From: Porphyra umbilicalis
Taxonomy: Eukaryota > Rhodophyta > Bangiophyceae > Bangiales > Bangiaceae
Assembly (NCBI GenBank): GCA_002049455.2
Contig: KV919270.1
Location: forward strand, 1 to 35,932
Direction: 5' to 3'
DNA: 35,932 nt
Positions within the stretch are counted from its first letter, which is position 1. The number at the start of each line of letters is the position of its first letter. The position numbers were made by a program, and so were the translations under genes. The notes beneath the pieces were generated by a model, which was not told the DNA's origin, searched no databases, and saw nothing but the letters and a program-made list of their open reading frames with translations. Positions 18,401 to 28,286 of the stretch are shown here, piece by piece.

Positions 18401-20483
18401 GTCTGCATCTACACCTGCAGCGACGGACGGGGCGTCGGCGGCGACGCCGCCAACGCGTCCGTCTCCATCTACACCTGCAACGACGGTCGGGGCGTCGGCG
18501 GCAACGCTGCCAACGCGTCCGTCTGCACCTACACCTGCGGCGACGGGCGGGGCGTCGGCGGCAACGCCGCCAACGCGTCCGTCTGCACCTACACCTGCGG
18601 CGACGGGCGGGGCGTCGGCGGCAACGCCGCCAACGCGTCCGTCTGCACCTACACCTGCGGCGACGGGCGGGGCGTCGGCGGCAACGCCGCCAACGCGTCC
18701 GTCTGCATTTCCACCTGCAGCGACGGGCGGGGCGTCGGTGGTAACGCTGCCAACGCGTCCGTCTGCATCTACACCTGCAGCGACGGGCGGGGCGTCGGCG
18801 GCAACGCCGCCAACGCGTCCGTCTGCATCTACACCGGCGGCGACGGGCGGGGTGTCGGCGGCGATGGGTGCTGTGTCGACGGCGACGGGGGGGGTGTCGG
18901 CGGCGACGCCACCGAGGGCACCGACAACGGCACCTGGGGCAGCCGGTGGTTCGCTTCCTCGTGTGCAGCGCGTCGACGCTGCCCAGCGCACTGGCAGCAA
19001 GGGAAAGCGTCCCGCCTACGGTGAGGGGGCGAAAGGCAAGCGGCGGAAGGCGGATTGCGGTCGGCAGCCGTTCAAAGCCGGCAAGGGGGACGCCGACGCG
19101 GACTCACCCTTCCTCGCCGCCCAGGTTGCTATCCTGGGAAAGGACGCGCGGAGGGAGCTGCTTTCGTTTGTCACCGCCATCACGATTGACAGCGTCGTGC
19201 TCCCGTTTCGTGCCAGCCAAGTTGGGGCGGTGAGGAGTCTGGCAGCCGTACTTTCGGGCAGCAACCACCAGCAGGGCATCACAGAGCTGCTTGCGGCGTC
19301 GACATCCTCCACCGAGCTCCCAGAGACTGACGAGCGCAAGCCCATCGTCGACATGCTCCGTGAACTGCGGTTTGTGCAGCTCGGCATGCGCGCGGCTAGC
19401 TGCCTCTTTGCGTCCCTGCCTGCTTTGGTGACTGCCTTGTCCACCACACTCCATTGCGTCGCTGACGCCATCGACAGCTTCCTCCGCGAGTGGCAGAACG
19501 GGCCCGAGAAGGCGGTCGAGTTCGAGCGGCTGTGGAAGTGCGGGGGGCGCTCCCAGGAGGAGATGGCGGCGGATTTCAAGAAACGCTTCCCATTGGCCTC
19601 GGGGCGTCACCAGCACACGGGGACGTGCGCGCCGTCACTCCCCCAGTGCAGGCCGGAGCCGTTCTTGTGGGAGGAGGTGTTGTCCACGGGCATGTGTTCA
19701 AAGCACTACGCGAAAGCGCACAAGTTCTCCCCGGGCGCGATGACGATCTGCTGCGGCTGCAAGCACCCGCTCATCCTCGCCTTCACCGTGCTCGACAGGA
19801 AGGAGGCGCCGCAGGTGCTCCTTAACATGCTGCTGACGCGCTTCGCCCGCATCCCAAGCTTCCTCATTTACGACTTTGCATGCGGTGCGTTCCGTGTGGC
19901 GCTCGGCAAGCTTGGGTGGATGTTGATGGACTGTACGGTGGTCTCCGACCGCTTCCACATCTTCAATCATCTTTGCTCGGACGCGTTCGACCCGCGGTCG
20001 TACGCGGCGATGGACGCGGTGGACTCGGGGGCGCCGGAGCAGCGCAACGCGCCTATCAGGCGCATCCAGACGACGCTCCAAGGCATGGGCGTCGTCCCCT
20101 ACGCCAGCTTGCTCGCCTACCAGACGGCCATCTTGAACCACGAGGCCCAGGTCAAGTGGAGCCTCGGAGTCGAGCGGCTACCGGACGACGTCGACCTGGC
20201 CGGCGAGTACTTTTGTCGGTTTGACTGCCCCTGTTGTGATGAGCCCCCCACTCCCTCCCCGCCGACACGCTCATCACCGAGCAGCTCGTCCGATGGTGAG
20301 GAAGACTCGAGTGGCAGTGAGTCAACGACAAGCGTGGGGAGTCGTGGTCGTCTCTTGAGTGGTGGGGGGGGCGGGGGGAAGGGCTCGACAGCCTCCTCTG
20401 AGCATATGTCTGTGTCTGTTTCGGAGACCAGCAGCTCTTCGAGTGCGGCCTCTGGGAGCGACGACAGCACCTTGGGCGCGTAG
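15408..20483 (+). CDS. KDZ-superfamily (Zisupton/HMGXB3-like) transposase
   Basis: DDE transposase of the Kyakuja-Dileera-Zisupton group, about 1691 residues from the start chosen here, MSRAPLDELDSSDDGEPLL. The same frame is open back to an ATG inside the terminal repeat (14268), but that 380-residue extension is Pro-rich repeat. Order from the chosen start: Ser/Asp-rich head, Gly/Asp run, a helix-turn-helix-like stretch (FGRGLRRALGSFLSATP...), a SWIM-like CGFCPGARTRVCSH, a CxC5-like cluster (CSLCTERG...CSSCLQW), CVHCMDSDGRYKIVSADSIW with likely first Asp 619, about 16 copies of a 20-residue repeat, then YDFACGA (Asp 1489), SDRFHIFNHLC, and APEQRN (Glu 1544) followed by a helical RIQTTLQGMG region. 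It ends in an acidic Ser-rich tail. The frame is intact and intronless, so it may be active. Confidence 0.83.
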   Translation: MSRAPLDELDSSDDGEPLLVASAPHSSDGTPLSGSVPSVEIWAGGSSACSAPKSVAAPQDDGLFPVGGVDDGSGGGGGGGGVDGDVDGNGGGGVGGGDGDGGGGVDGSGGDGGGVGGDGGAVDGNGVGVNVGGGDGGRDGGRDGGGGGGIANNVPALGAPSASNPRSRQRFQQARPGPRHGMGGRKKGTGMRTKENFGRGLRRALGSFLSATPIDTLASECGVSHAAAEEAVALLLSWSEVEGREQVWLVGGVFGVVARWGEWRRDSLGECASACVWLAADGRCRCTCVGANVHQDNHIHERPTSCQHAGALDAALQEIAFALGVPLHDVKIHLGRKAQQPGDEDGQGSAGDPMTFHVVGALYVAVCPSPLGVLPVPVYLTPTRSSCGFCPGARTRVCSHLSVAQECGAPQAAHRASAQSTVRGLEVSSVSELPIPLLDCVAAVRLNADLCTKATTGGVFVLPAPSSCSLCTERGRHHKVSGFSKTEGAIACTRGFCNMEVHLAKCSSCLQWVSRDGREDHVVLLSLASAATVTWVRSMALQTSEGAALTTCTTRWLRAVRRETVAGVLPRGCRTRGGRVLRNLVLMGLKLMVSDMPPALFTCVHCMDSDGRYKIVSADSIWVGFGSGSDHVRFEHVSAAVPENRRAVKAAYLVRGESVRRVIRDVMKPRKEVKVLARTLRASELAVGVLLPGALPADRTLVATPAESAIGALLGTVFNIGDAASKLLSSVRAGLATYKTRSRAEAQRRAGAAQHLAEFIAKQKGRSTGATAAVTGSSPAPQPTAAPTGRASAPTLPTGLSAAAAMSGAPAATPPTRPPLPAAMATGGASVATPPTRTSASTPAATGGASAATPPTRPSAFTPAATGGASTATPPTRPSASTPAATGGASAATPPTRPSAFPPATTGGASAATLPTRPSAPTPAATGGVSAATPPTRPSAPTPAATGGASAATPPTRPSAFPPATTGGASAATLPTRLSASTPAATGGASAATPPTRPSASTPAATDGASAATPPTRPSPSTPATTVGASAATLPTRPSAPTPAATGGASAATPPTRPSAPTPAATGGASAATPPTRPSAPTPAATGGASAATPPTRPSAFPPAATGGASVVTLPTRPSASTPAATGGASAATPPTRPSASTPAATGGVSAAMGAVSTATGGVSAATPPRAPTTAPGAAGGSLPRVQRVDAAQRTGSKGKRPAYGEGAKGKRRKADCGRQPFKAGKGDADADSPFLAAQVAILGKDARRELLSFVTAITIDSVVLPFRASQVGAVRSLAAVLSGSNHQQGITELLAASTSSTELPETDERKPIVDMLRELRFVQLGMRAASCLFASLPALVTALSTTLHCVADAIDSFLREWQNGPEKAVEFERLWKCGGRSQEEMAADFKKRFPLASGRHQHTGTCAPSLPQCRPEPFLWEEVLSTGMCSKHYAKAHKFSPGAMTICCGCKHPLILAFTVLDRKEAPQVLLNMLLTRFARIPSFLIYDFACGAFRVALGKLGWMLMDCTVVSDRFHIFNHLCSDAFDPRSYAAMDAVDSGAPEQRNAPIRRIQTTLQGMGVVPYASLLAYQTAILNHEAQVKWSLGVERLPDDVDLAGEYFCRFDCPCCDEPPTPSPPTRSSPSSSSDGEEDSSGSESTTSVGSRGRLLSGGGGGGKGSTASSEHMSVSVSETSSSSSAASGSDDSTLGA
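17895..18860 (+). repeat. 60-bp minisatellite inside the transposase
   Basis: About 16 tandem copies of a 60-bp unit (for example GGGGCGTCGGCGGCAACGCC then GCCAACGCGTCCGTCTGCAT). In frame it encodes near-perfect copies of ATPPTRPSASTPAATGGASA. Copies differ by few substitutions and all keep the 60-bp length, so the frame survives copy-number change. The array sits between the first and second catalytic Asp. Confidence 0.95.
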
Positions 20484-20630
20484 GGGGGGGTTCCTTTCTT
20501 GAGCGCATAGGGACGTTCCTTTTTCGTTTGTACAGAAGACGTTGTTCTCGTGCTTTTGTTTCTTTCAAAAGCCAACAACACCAACCACACCGGGAAGAAC
20601 CCGTTCCAAAAAAAGGGCAGCCCACCTCAC

Positions 20631-21593
20631 GTAAAGCGGCTATCGTCCATGTGGTCTCCACCGCTTGTATGGCGTCATACAAGGACTGAAGGACTTGGCT
20701 GTCCACACACCCTTGGTCGTCGCCATGCCAGCACCCCACCCGCTTCCCCCGCACCCAAGTTGGCGGACTCACCAGAAAGAAAACAAGCAGGCAGTCATAC
20801 CGACCCACGAGACGCTGTAGCCGTGGTGCTCCACGCCACTCACCGGGGCCGGCGGACAAGCATGCCAAACCGACCGACGGCACACCATGGGCCGTCATCG
20901 TGAATGTCAGCTCCCTGTCCGTCCCCGCCGTACTCACGGTACAGCCGAGACGCACTGCCCAGGCTACCAACGTGCTCTCACCCGGCTTGCCGTAGAACAT
21001 GGCCCATGCAGCAGATTGGAGCCCAGCGCGAAGGAGACCGCGTGGGATCCGATTGTCGGTGACAAACAGGGGCTGCAAGGTGGGGTAAAGCGATCGCTGG
21101 AAGGGGATCGAGAAGGACTCGGTGATCCGCAAGATGAGCTAGACACAATCAATATGGCAGGCTACCTGCTTAATCATGCCTAATAACATACGATTTCCAT
21201 ATCTAAGTTTGACAAGTGCGAGTACAATTCCTTTTCCTGCACCTGACGATTCGTGGTGTGTTGTCGCTCACCTCGATCTACCGATGGAAGCGCATCGCAA
21301 GACGGACCTCTCATCGCCCTGGCGGCTACTCTATAAGACCAAAATCGCTCGGTGGACGTCTTGACGCCTCCGGGCGTACTCTGGACAAAGAAAATGCCTC
21401 CAGTGTCCCTATTTTTCGGCCAATCACGACAAACGGGCCGCAACTGAGCAGCCGCATGGCGCTGCCACAGCACCGGCGAACGTGGTACTTGAAGACAGCT
21501 GTGAGCCTCCTTCTGCGCGCATTTTGTCATCTGCTCGATGCCGGCGAGGCTGAGAGACAGACAGTTCCCAGGCAGCGCACCCCGGACACCCAT
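20631..21593 (-). CDS. Possible multi-exon gene of unknown function
   Basis: Minus strand, tail-to-tail with the transposase. A central exon, 21138-20773, is bounded by TGTGTCTAG and CTG|GTGAGT and is exactly 122 codons: LILRITESFSIPFQRSLYPT..., then RGLLRAGLQSAAWAMFYGK and ...RYDCLLVFFL. An 87-bp intron leads in phase to 20685-20631 (SLYDAIQAVETTWTIAAL), which ends at TTAC|GTGAGG. Upstream, a frame ending CGTCAG|GTGCAG at 21243 joins in phase across a 104-bp intron, though a better-looking GAG|GTGAGC donor nearby does not. Composition is balanced, unlike non-coding frames here. No domain is recognised; first and last exons are not defined, and the 3' end may overlap the transposase 3' region. 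Confidence 0.35.
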
Positions 21594-21599
21594 CTTTAT

Positions 21600-23680
21600 T
21601 CGCTATTACAAACAACCGTGGAGGAGCCTACATCTACATGATGGCCACAAACGGGACGGATAGCCATGCACGGCAACCATAGTGCTTTGAAAAGGGATTC
21701 TATGAGCTCATGCTCTGCCTGGGCTGCTCAGGCAGCTCAGGTGTGTGGTGCTTCCTTCATGCAGATGCAGAACGCGCGTTGCAGCCCACAAGCTACCAGC
21801 GGGTATCCTGGCCCTTCTTTATTTGTTTTAATGACGGGGGGGAGCCTATGGAAGCCAACGCTCCCATGAAGTTGCGCAGGGGACGGTTCGGGCGGACTGG
21901 TCAGTGGGTGGAAGTTCTGGCTGCTGTGACCTTTGGGCGGGCATACTGGCATGAAGAAAGCGCATGAGCTTCAAACCAAGCATACGACCATTATCAGCAC
22001 CCTTCAAAGGTCCAGTAACGAGGCAGTCGGAAGGATTTGTGTTTTTGTCGTGTGGGGCTCGTCGGAGCTGCCCAAAGAACCAAGATGTGGAACATGACTG
22101 CCGAAGGATGAAGGATGGGAGCAGTGTACGAAAAACAGTTCCTGATTTCTCCATGGCTTGTCAGGAAGGATAGAGTACATGGTAGGAGATTGGTCATGGT
22201 GTGATTCCTTTGGGAATACAACGGGAACCGCCGTAGGCGGGGAGTGAAGCGCAAGGATGCAATCTCTGAACAATGCAGTGTCAGCGAGTGCATGTGATCC
22301 ATTCGATTGGGCAGTGCCAGTGACGATCTCCCGGTTACACTATGATTCTGTTGCGTTTTTGGGGGTCCGTCTGCTGGTGACGTCTGCATCAAAGCACATG
22401 TCCGACACTCGCCCGCTCCAAGGTACCAACTCTCTCCCTAGAGAAGCCATACCTAGTGCCCGATTGTCTCTCTCAGCTGGCTGGTCCAATCAATACCCTC
22501 ACTGATGCAGCGGGGCAACCGCCCCCGGCCCCCACGCCTCGCCAACCCCTCAACAGGTCGCGACATCATGTCCGCGTCGACGACCGGTAAGAGTCGCCAG
22601 ACAGCGGGATGGGAGATAGTAGCACTGTTGACACCGTCAACGAAATATGCCGCGCCTGGGCCACACCCATGCCTTGGTGGCATCATCACACAGTCCTGAT
22701 TCACCCTCCTGCACTCTGTCCCGCCGCCGCACGGGCACGGGGGTGGGGGGGGGGGAGAAACGCCTACCGAGGACGGGAAAGCGGCGAACGAGCGGGAGTC
22801 GACCGATATAGACAGGCTGGGGACCAGGGGCAGAAGCGACGGATCACAGCAGGGTTGGGCGGACTGGTGGGGGCGGCCAGAGTCGACGCGGGAGAATGAA
22901 GACCGGGTATGGCATCTGGGGGAGATTAATGCGCCGAAACGAGAAGCACTGAGGCAGGGCAAAGGCTGGAAAACCAAACTGGGGGCGAGAATGTCGGCCG
23001 GGGCCGACGCCCGTGGAATCGACGGTGGGAGCGGCCGACGGCAGGGGTGGCCGACGGTGGCGGTGGCCGTTGACGGAGGCGGCTCCTTCCGAGATGGCGG
23101 GCACCTGGGCGGCCTGGGAGGCTGTCGGAGGCTGCGACCGTAGCGGGAGCGGCGATAGCGGGGATGGCGAGAGCGGGGGCGGCAGACAGTGGTGTTTGCT
23201 GACGGCGGCGGAGGCGGAGGTCGCGAGCGGCCGACGGCTGGTGCGGCCGACGGTGGCGGTGACCGGCAACACCAGCCGCTGGTTTGGGAGTCGCGTGGGC
23301 AAGAGCGGCCGGTGGCGGCCAGGGTGCGGGGGGTGGCAGCGGGGGCGGGGGAGCAAGAAGCCGGTGGCGTACGCCTTGAGCGTGCACTGTTCCTGCTGAT
23401 AAATACATGAATAAATGGAAAATTATGGGCATGGAAACCGATCAAATGGACAATTCAAGTTCCTCTAGTATTTTTCGCCGCATTGGTCGTTCTATTTCTA
23501 GCTGCGAGTGCTTCACGTCAAGCATCTGTGTTTCCCTCATGCCGTCGGCAACCGCCAAGGTTGCGGCTGGGGACGGCGCAACGTGATGGCTGAGTACGGC
23601 GCAACGTGACGGCTCATGACCGCATAACGTCCCCATTGGCTGGACGTGCGGCGCTGACGTTTCGCAGACACTGGGAGCGC
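21600..23680. other. Interior of the large element without a supported gene
   Basis: Balanced-composition frames occur (plus 21710-21967, ending GRAYWHEESA; minus around 22700-22505, AYFVDGVNSATISHP bounded by AGAGTGCAG and a GTGAGG donor), which may be exons of the minus-strand gene to the left. The part 22720-23340 is G-rich with irregular GCCGACGGTGGCGGTGG-like repeats. Two GGCGCAACGTGA motifs, about 24 bp apart, lie near 23576-23612. Confidence 0.35.
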
Positions 23681-23909
23681 CCCGCGAGACTGTTGCTCAG
23701 GGAGTGGAGCTGTCAGTGGTGGGAGAGGTTCCAACGGGTGTTCGCCGGCACTCGCTGGCACTGACTTTGACGATGGTTGACTCTGTCACGTGGGCCCCGC
23801 GAGACTGGTGCTCAGGGAGTGGAGCTGTCAGTGGCGGGAGAGCTGTCGACGGTGCTCGCTGCCACTCGCTGGCACTGCCTTTCACGATGGGTGACTCAGT
23901 GCCGTTATG
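23680..23909. repeat. 115-bp tandem duplication upstream of the helicase
   Basis: CCCCGCGAGACTGTTGCTCA at 23680 recurs at 23795 with one change, and similarity extends over the whole 115-bp unit (GGAGTGGAGCTGTCAGTGG, CACTCGCTGGCACTG, GGTGACTC). It lies about 40 bp before the leader exon of the helicase and may be promoter sequence duplicated in place. Confidence 0.8.
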
Positions 23910-23945
23910 GGCTAGGCGTACAGTTCGCATCGTCCTCGCAGCGGG

Positions 23946-24192
23946 ATGGCTGCCACGACGACGAGGACATTCGTCCCGCTCGGCGCGTTGCTTGCGCCGC
24001 AGCTTGTACGTCCTCTGAGAAGTCCATGCGTGCGCGTTTTCAGTGTGCAGGTATGCGTGTGTGACTGTTTTCGCTGCTCGTATGTGCTGTCGCGTCCATT
24101 GCCTGGTTCTGCCAATCTCTCCATGCTCCTTTATCACGCGGTGCTAATAGTGCCGGTCTCCGAGTTTTCTCTTTCTGTGCAGCTGGCTGGCC
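23946..24192 (+). other. Putative leader exon and 5' intron of the helicase
   Basis: CAG|GTATGC at 24050/24051 and TTTCTGTGCAG at 24182 define a 132-bp intron just before the helicase start. The exon before it contains an ATG (23946) encoding an Arg/Leu-rich, acid-free stretch like a mitochondrial presequence (TFVPLGALLAPQLVRPLRS). That frame does not join the helicase in phase with these borders, so it is either untranslated leader or joined through another donor. Confidence 0.4.
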
Positions 24193-25753
24193 ATGGATCC
24201 TTCCCCAGGGGCACACGATGAAGACCGATGGGCACTCGATGCGTCGCAGCAGCGGGCATTGTCGCTTTTTGAGACGGGCGGCAACGTTGCCCTTTTGGGG
24301 CGGGCCGGTTGCGGCAAGAGCGTGGTGATGCGACGCATGGTCTCAAAGGCCATTGAGAAACATGGCCGAGAGGCGGTCGCCGTCACGGCGTTGTCGGGGT
24401 CTGCGGCCCAGATTTTGAGTGGCCAGACGCTCCACTCCCTCTTCGGGATGGACACCCGCCCTCTGTCCCGAGAAGCCTGGCTGCGCGAGACGCTGAGGCG
24501 CCCGGAGGTGTGCCGACGACTGAGCCGCCTCCGGGTGCTGTTCATTGACGAGGTGTGCACGGTGCCGTCGTCGCTGTTCTCTCGGCTCGGCTACGTCATG
24601 CGGCGGGTAGCCCCACCGCACATGCAGCACCTACCATTCGCTGGTTGCCAGCTCGTATGTACGATTGATATCCACTCGCCTGCTTTTCGTTTGCGTCTGT
24701 CGTCTGCCGGTGGGCTCCTGGGTTCTCGTTGGCCGCTGATGCACTGTCCACTTACTGAAGCCCTTCTCATTACCGCTATTTCCTGACGAACGCTCTCGTA
24801 TCACCCTCACTACGTGTTTCTGTTCGTGTGCAGGCGCCGGTGACCCTCTCCAGGTCGCGCCTGTGAAGGTCACAGAGAGCTCCGTCGACCGCATGGTCTT
24901 CCAGTGCGCCACGTGGCGGGACTGCTTCGAGCGCGCGGCGGGCAAGGTCATCTGCCTCACAGGCAGCCACCGGCAGCGGGACGTGGAGTTTCAGCGCGTG
25001 TTGGACCGGCTGCGCTGGGGGCGCGTGGGCGCGGCTGTCATCCAAAAGATCAACGCGACCGGGACGGCCAGCATCTCTGGGTCCGTCACGCAGCTGCGCA
25101 TCAAGAAGACTTCCATGCAGCTCATCAACGAGGAGCGGCTGGCCCAGATCGAGTCTCCCTCTGTCGTCTTCACGGCGACGGACGAGATCCTGACCAACGA
25201 CGAGAGCTTGGTCGAGACTGCCGTCTCCTCGTTGCGGTCGTCCGTGGATCTGACGGTCGTCTTGAAGCTGAACGCGCTTGTCATCCTTACGCGGAAGCTG
25301 GGCGATACTGTTCCGGGCTCACGCGGCGTGGTGAAGCGGTTCATCTGTGCCGGGGACCAGGGGGGGAGCACGGTGACTGAAGTGGAGTGTGATTTCGATG
25401 GGAAGCTTGTGGTGGTCGGCCGCTCGCGTTTCTCTGCATACAACTCGTCAGGGACCGAGCTGGCCTTTTGCGAGCAGCTCCCTATTTTGCTTGGATGGGC
25501 TATAACCGTGCACCGCGCCCAGGGCTTTACGCTGGACGCGGTGCAGATTGACTTCCAACTTGATACGTGGACGACGGCGGGCCTTGTGTACACGGCTCTG
25601 TCGCGCGTGCGGTCGTTTTCGTCTCAGTGTGTGAAGGGCTTGCGTAGGGACCTCATTCAGGTCAGTCGTTGCTCTACCGCCTACTATGAGAGGCAGCTTG
25701 CCGAGGATAACATCGACCCCGAGGAAGATGGGCGACCGCCGATTGAGCTGTAG
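24193..25753 (+). CDS. PIF1-like SF1B DNA helicase (two exons)
   Basis: ATP-dependent 5'-to-3' helicase of the PIF1/RecD-like group, expected to unwind DNA at replication or recombination intermediates. The start GGCCATGG is an ideal eukaryotic context. Exon 1 (24193-24658) and exon 2 (24834-25753) join across a 175-bp GT-AG intron (GTACGA...GTGTGCAG) to give 461 residues. Motifs: DASQQRAL (Q motif, residues 16-23), GRAGCGKS (Walker A, 36-43), LFIDEV (Walker B, 116-121), QLVCAGDPLQVAPV spanning the splice (motif III), HRAQGFTLD (382-390) and YTALSRVRS (about 407-415). All core motifs are present. The intron sits inside motif III, and only this splice choice restores AGDPLQ. It lies within the large transposon, convergent with the next gene (97 bp between stops). 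Confidence 0.9.
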
Positions 25754-25850
25754 GGATGCTGTTATCTCTTCTCTTTGGCTCGTGTATCTTTTCCTCCAAA
25801 GGCCCCTTCTATCGCATGCAAAAAAACAAGCATGCTCCCTTTTAGAGGTG

Positions 25851-28286
25851 CTACGCAGCAGACACAAAACGAGCATTCCACAGCACGACCAGTCGCCGAT
25901 GCTCGCCATTGGTGCCTTCTTGCAGGCGACGCATCGTCTTCGGGTACAACAAATTCTTGGCATTGAAGTGTGTCTGCAGCAGGTACTCGTACGCATCCGT
26001 CATGTAAAGCAGCTCCATGGCTTGGTAGTCCTCGTCCAGGCCCGACTCCAAGACCTTGACGCCGTACACAGTCACGGCTGGCATATGCCGGGTGACCATC
26101 TCGCCCAGATTCCCGAGAGCAGGAGAGGGTCGCTCCAGTTGATGCAATGAGGCCTGCCCAAGTCTTCTGGCGTCGGCACCTGGGGGGCGGTCCCACAAGC
26201 ACACGCGTGGGCTGGGAAATCAAGCAACACCAGGCACAGAAGGAGGCAGACGTCATTGGAAAGTCAGAAGAGGTTCAATCCAGTAGACGTCAAGGAAACT
26301 GAGAACAAAGCAGACCGTCAAGACGAAGAGCACGTACCCAGTCATCCTCGCTTGCCAAACCAAAGTGTGAAGCGAGACGACGTTTAGCATGGTTTCTGTG
26401 AGTGCGCCATCACCCCACGCCCAGCACGGCACCTTATCGGCGCCGGCACCGAGCGACCGCACCTTGACAGCGACAAAGCGAGACGGGAGCGAGTCGGAAG
26501 GTACCAGGGTGCAGTTAACGTCGACGACGGCATGAGCAGCAACGCGGCCGTCATGTAGTAGCTCCTGGAATGGAGGGCACGAATGTATGGCTGCCGTACT
26601 GGCCGCCCAGCCCCGGGCGCGGCAGTCAAACGAAGCCTCTGTCACGGGCTCAGGCCGCCCGACAAGATGTGCATAGCACAGGTTGGCGTACGTGCCATAA
26701 ACTGGCCCTGTCGGAGCCGCGCCCCGCGCACCGCTGTCCACAACGGCACGGCGACGGGGGCGTCCCAAAGCGGCGCCCACATCAGCGTCTCCCTCCCGCC
26801 GCCGAGCCTGAGCATCCCCAAACCTGGGAGCATCCGAATCCAACGCCGCTGGCAACCCGCCGCTCCCACCCGAGCGGGGACCAGCACGAGCAGGTGGCCG
26901 CGAGCGGGGATCCTCGAGAGCGAGAGCATTTCCCGGACGCCCAATGCCACCGCTTCGCGCAGACTCGCCACTGCGCAAGCCCCCGCCTTGGGCCAGTGGC
27001 GGCGGCGGGCCCCCACGCCCGGCACCGCCCCCAGCGACCGCCCCGCCGCCGCGTGCGCCGCCGCCACTTTCCGCCAGTGACGGCGGCGGGCCCCCACGCC
27101 AAGCACCGCCCCCAGCGACCGCCCCGCCGCCGCGAGCGCCGCCGCCACTTTCCGCCAGTGACGGCAGCGGGCCCCTACGCCCGGCACCGCCCCCAACGAC
27201 CGCCCCGCCGCCGCTTGCGCCGCCGCCACTTTCCGCCAGTGACGGCGGCGGGCCCCCACGCCAAGCACCGCCCGCAACTACCGCCGCGCCGCCACGAGCG
27301 CCGCCGCCTTGCGTCAATGGCGGCGGCCGGCCCCCACGCCCGGCACCGCCCCCAACGACCGCCGCGCCGCCGCGAGCGCCGCCGCCTTGCGTCAATGGCG
27401 GCGGCCGGCCCCCACGCCCGGCACCGCCCCCAACGTCCGCCCCGCCGCCGCGTGCGCCACCGCCAGCTACTGCCAGTGGCGGCGCCGTGGCCCCACGCCC
27501 GGCACCGCCCCCAACGGCCGCCCCGCCGCCGCGTGCGCCGCCGCCTTGCGTCAATGGCGGCGGCCGGCCCCCACGCCCGGCACCGCCCCCAACGACCGCC
27601 GCGCCGCCGCGAGCGCCGCCGCCTTGCGTCAATGGCGGCGGCCGGCCCCCACGCCCGGCACCGCCCCCAACGACCGCCCCGACGCCGCGTGCGCCGCCGC
27701 CAGCTACTGGCAGTGGCGGCGCCGGGCCCCCACGCCCGGCACCGCCCCCAATGACCGCCGCGCCGCCGCGAGCGCCGGCGCCTTGCGTCATTGGCGGCGG
27801 CGGGCCCCCACTCCCGCCACCGCCCAAAACGACCGCTCCGCCGCCGCCCTCGCCGTCGCCATGAGGTGGCAGCGCGGGATCGCCGCCACGCTCTCCACCG
27901 CCTTGGGCAAGTTGTGGCGGGCTATCCTCAAGATCCTGCCCGCCCTCAGCGCCCGTCCCAATCCGAGCAGCAGCGGCTACCGGCGCAGTGCCTGCACCTG
28001 AACGGTTCTCATCAGCGCGGCTGGCATCTTCACCGCCAGCCCCGCACGCCCTACCCCCAACTCGGTTGGAGCCGGAGCCGGACGCGCCCCCGCCGCCACC
28101 GCCTTCTCCACCCCCGCCCTCGCCGCCACCGCCGTCACCGGCACCGCCCTCGCCGCCACCGCCAGCAGCGCCACTGGTGCCATTCTTGCTCTGTGACGAG
28201 TCCGTCTTTTTCGGGGCGGGCACGCGGTTGCCGCTGTTGCACTGCTCGACAATCCACTTGTAGAAGGCGTCGTTGATGTGCACCAT
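25851..28286 (-). CDS. Gly-repeat protein with novel C-terminal domain (two exons)
   Basis: Minus strand, starts MVHINDAFYKWIVEQCNSGN directly after the TAA of the upstream gene. Exon 1 (28286-26338) and exon 2 (26211-25851) join in phase over a 126-bp intron (GG|GTACGTG...TTTCCCAG) to give 769 residues. Residues 1-50 form a small helical head. About residues 55-450 are low complexity, mostly 26-27-residue repeats such as GGGARGGGAVVGGGAGRGG + PPPPL. The C-terminal 300 residues are complex: VYGTYANLCYAHLVGRPEPV, FVAVKVRSLGAGADKVPCWA, then ELLYMTDAYEYLLQTHFNA near the end. No known domain is recognised. Position, phase and closeness to the upstream gene suggest they work together or were once one protein. 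Confidence 0.68.
26960..27850. repeat. 78-81-bp tandem repeats coding for Gly-rich units
   Basis: On the plus strand the unit reads CCGCCAGTGACGGCGGCGGG or GCGTCAATGGCGGCGGCCGG, then CCCACGCCCGGCACCGCCCC. About 11 copies; spacing is 81 bp at 27071/27152 and 78 bp at 27311/27389, always a multiple of three. On the coding (minus) strand this gives 26-27-residue Gly/Arg/Ala/Pro units. Confidence 0.88.

Noticed and set aside
17666..19000. A 444-codon minus-strand frame with GGVAADAPPVAAGV repeats
   Set aside because: It is antisense to the transposase minisatellite; a 60-bp unit without stops is open in every register. It has no independent start or domain.
24193..25753. The helicase as a Helitron RepHel
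   Set aside because: No Rep (HUH) domain is fused or adjacent, the protein is only 461 residues, and no Helitron CTRR end was seen nearby.
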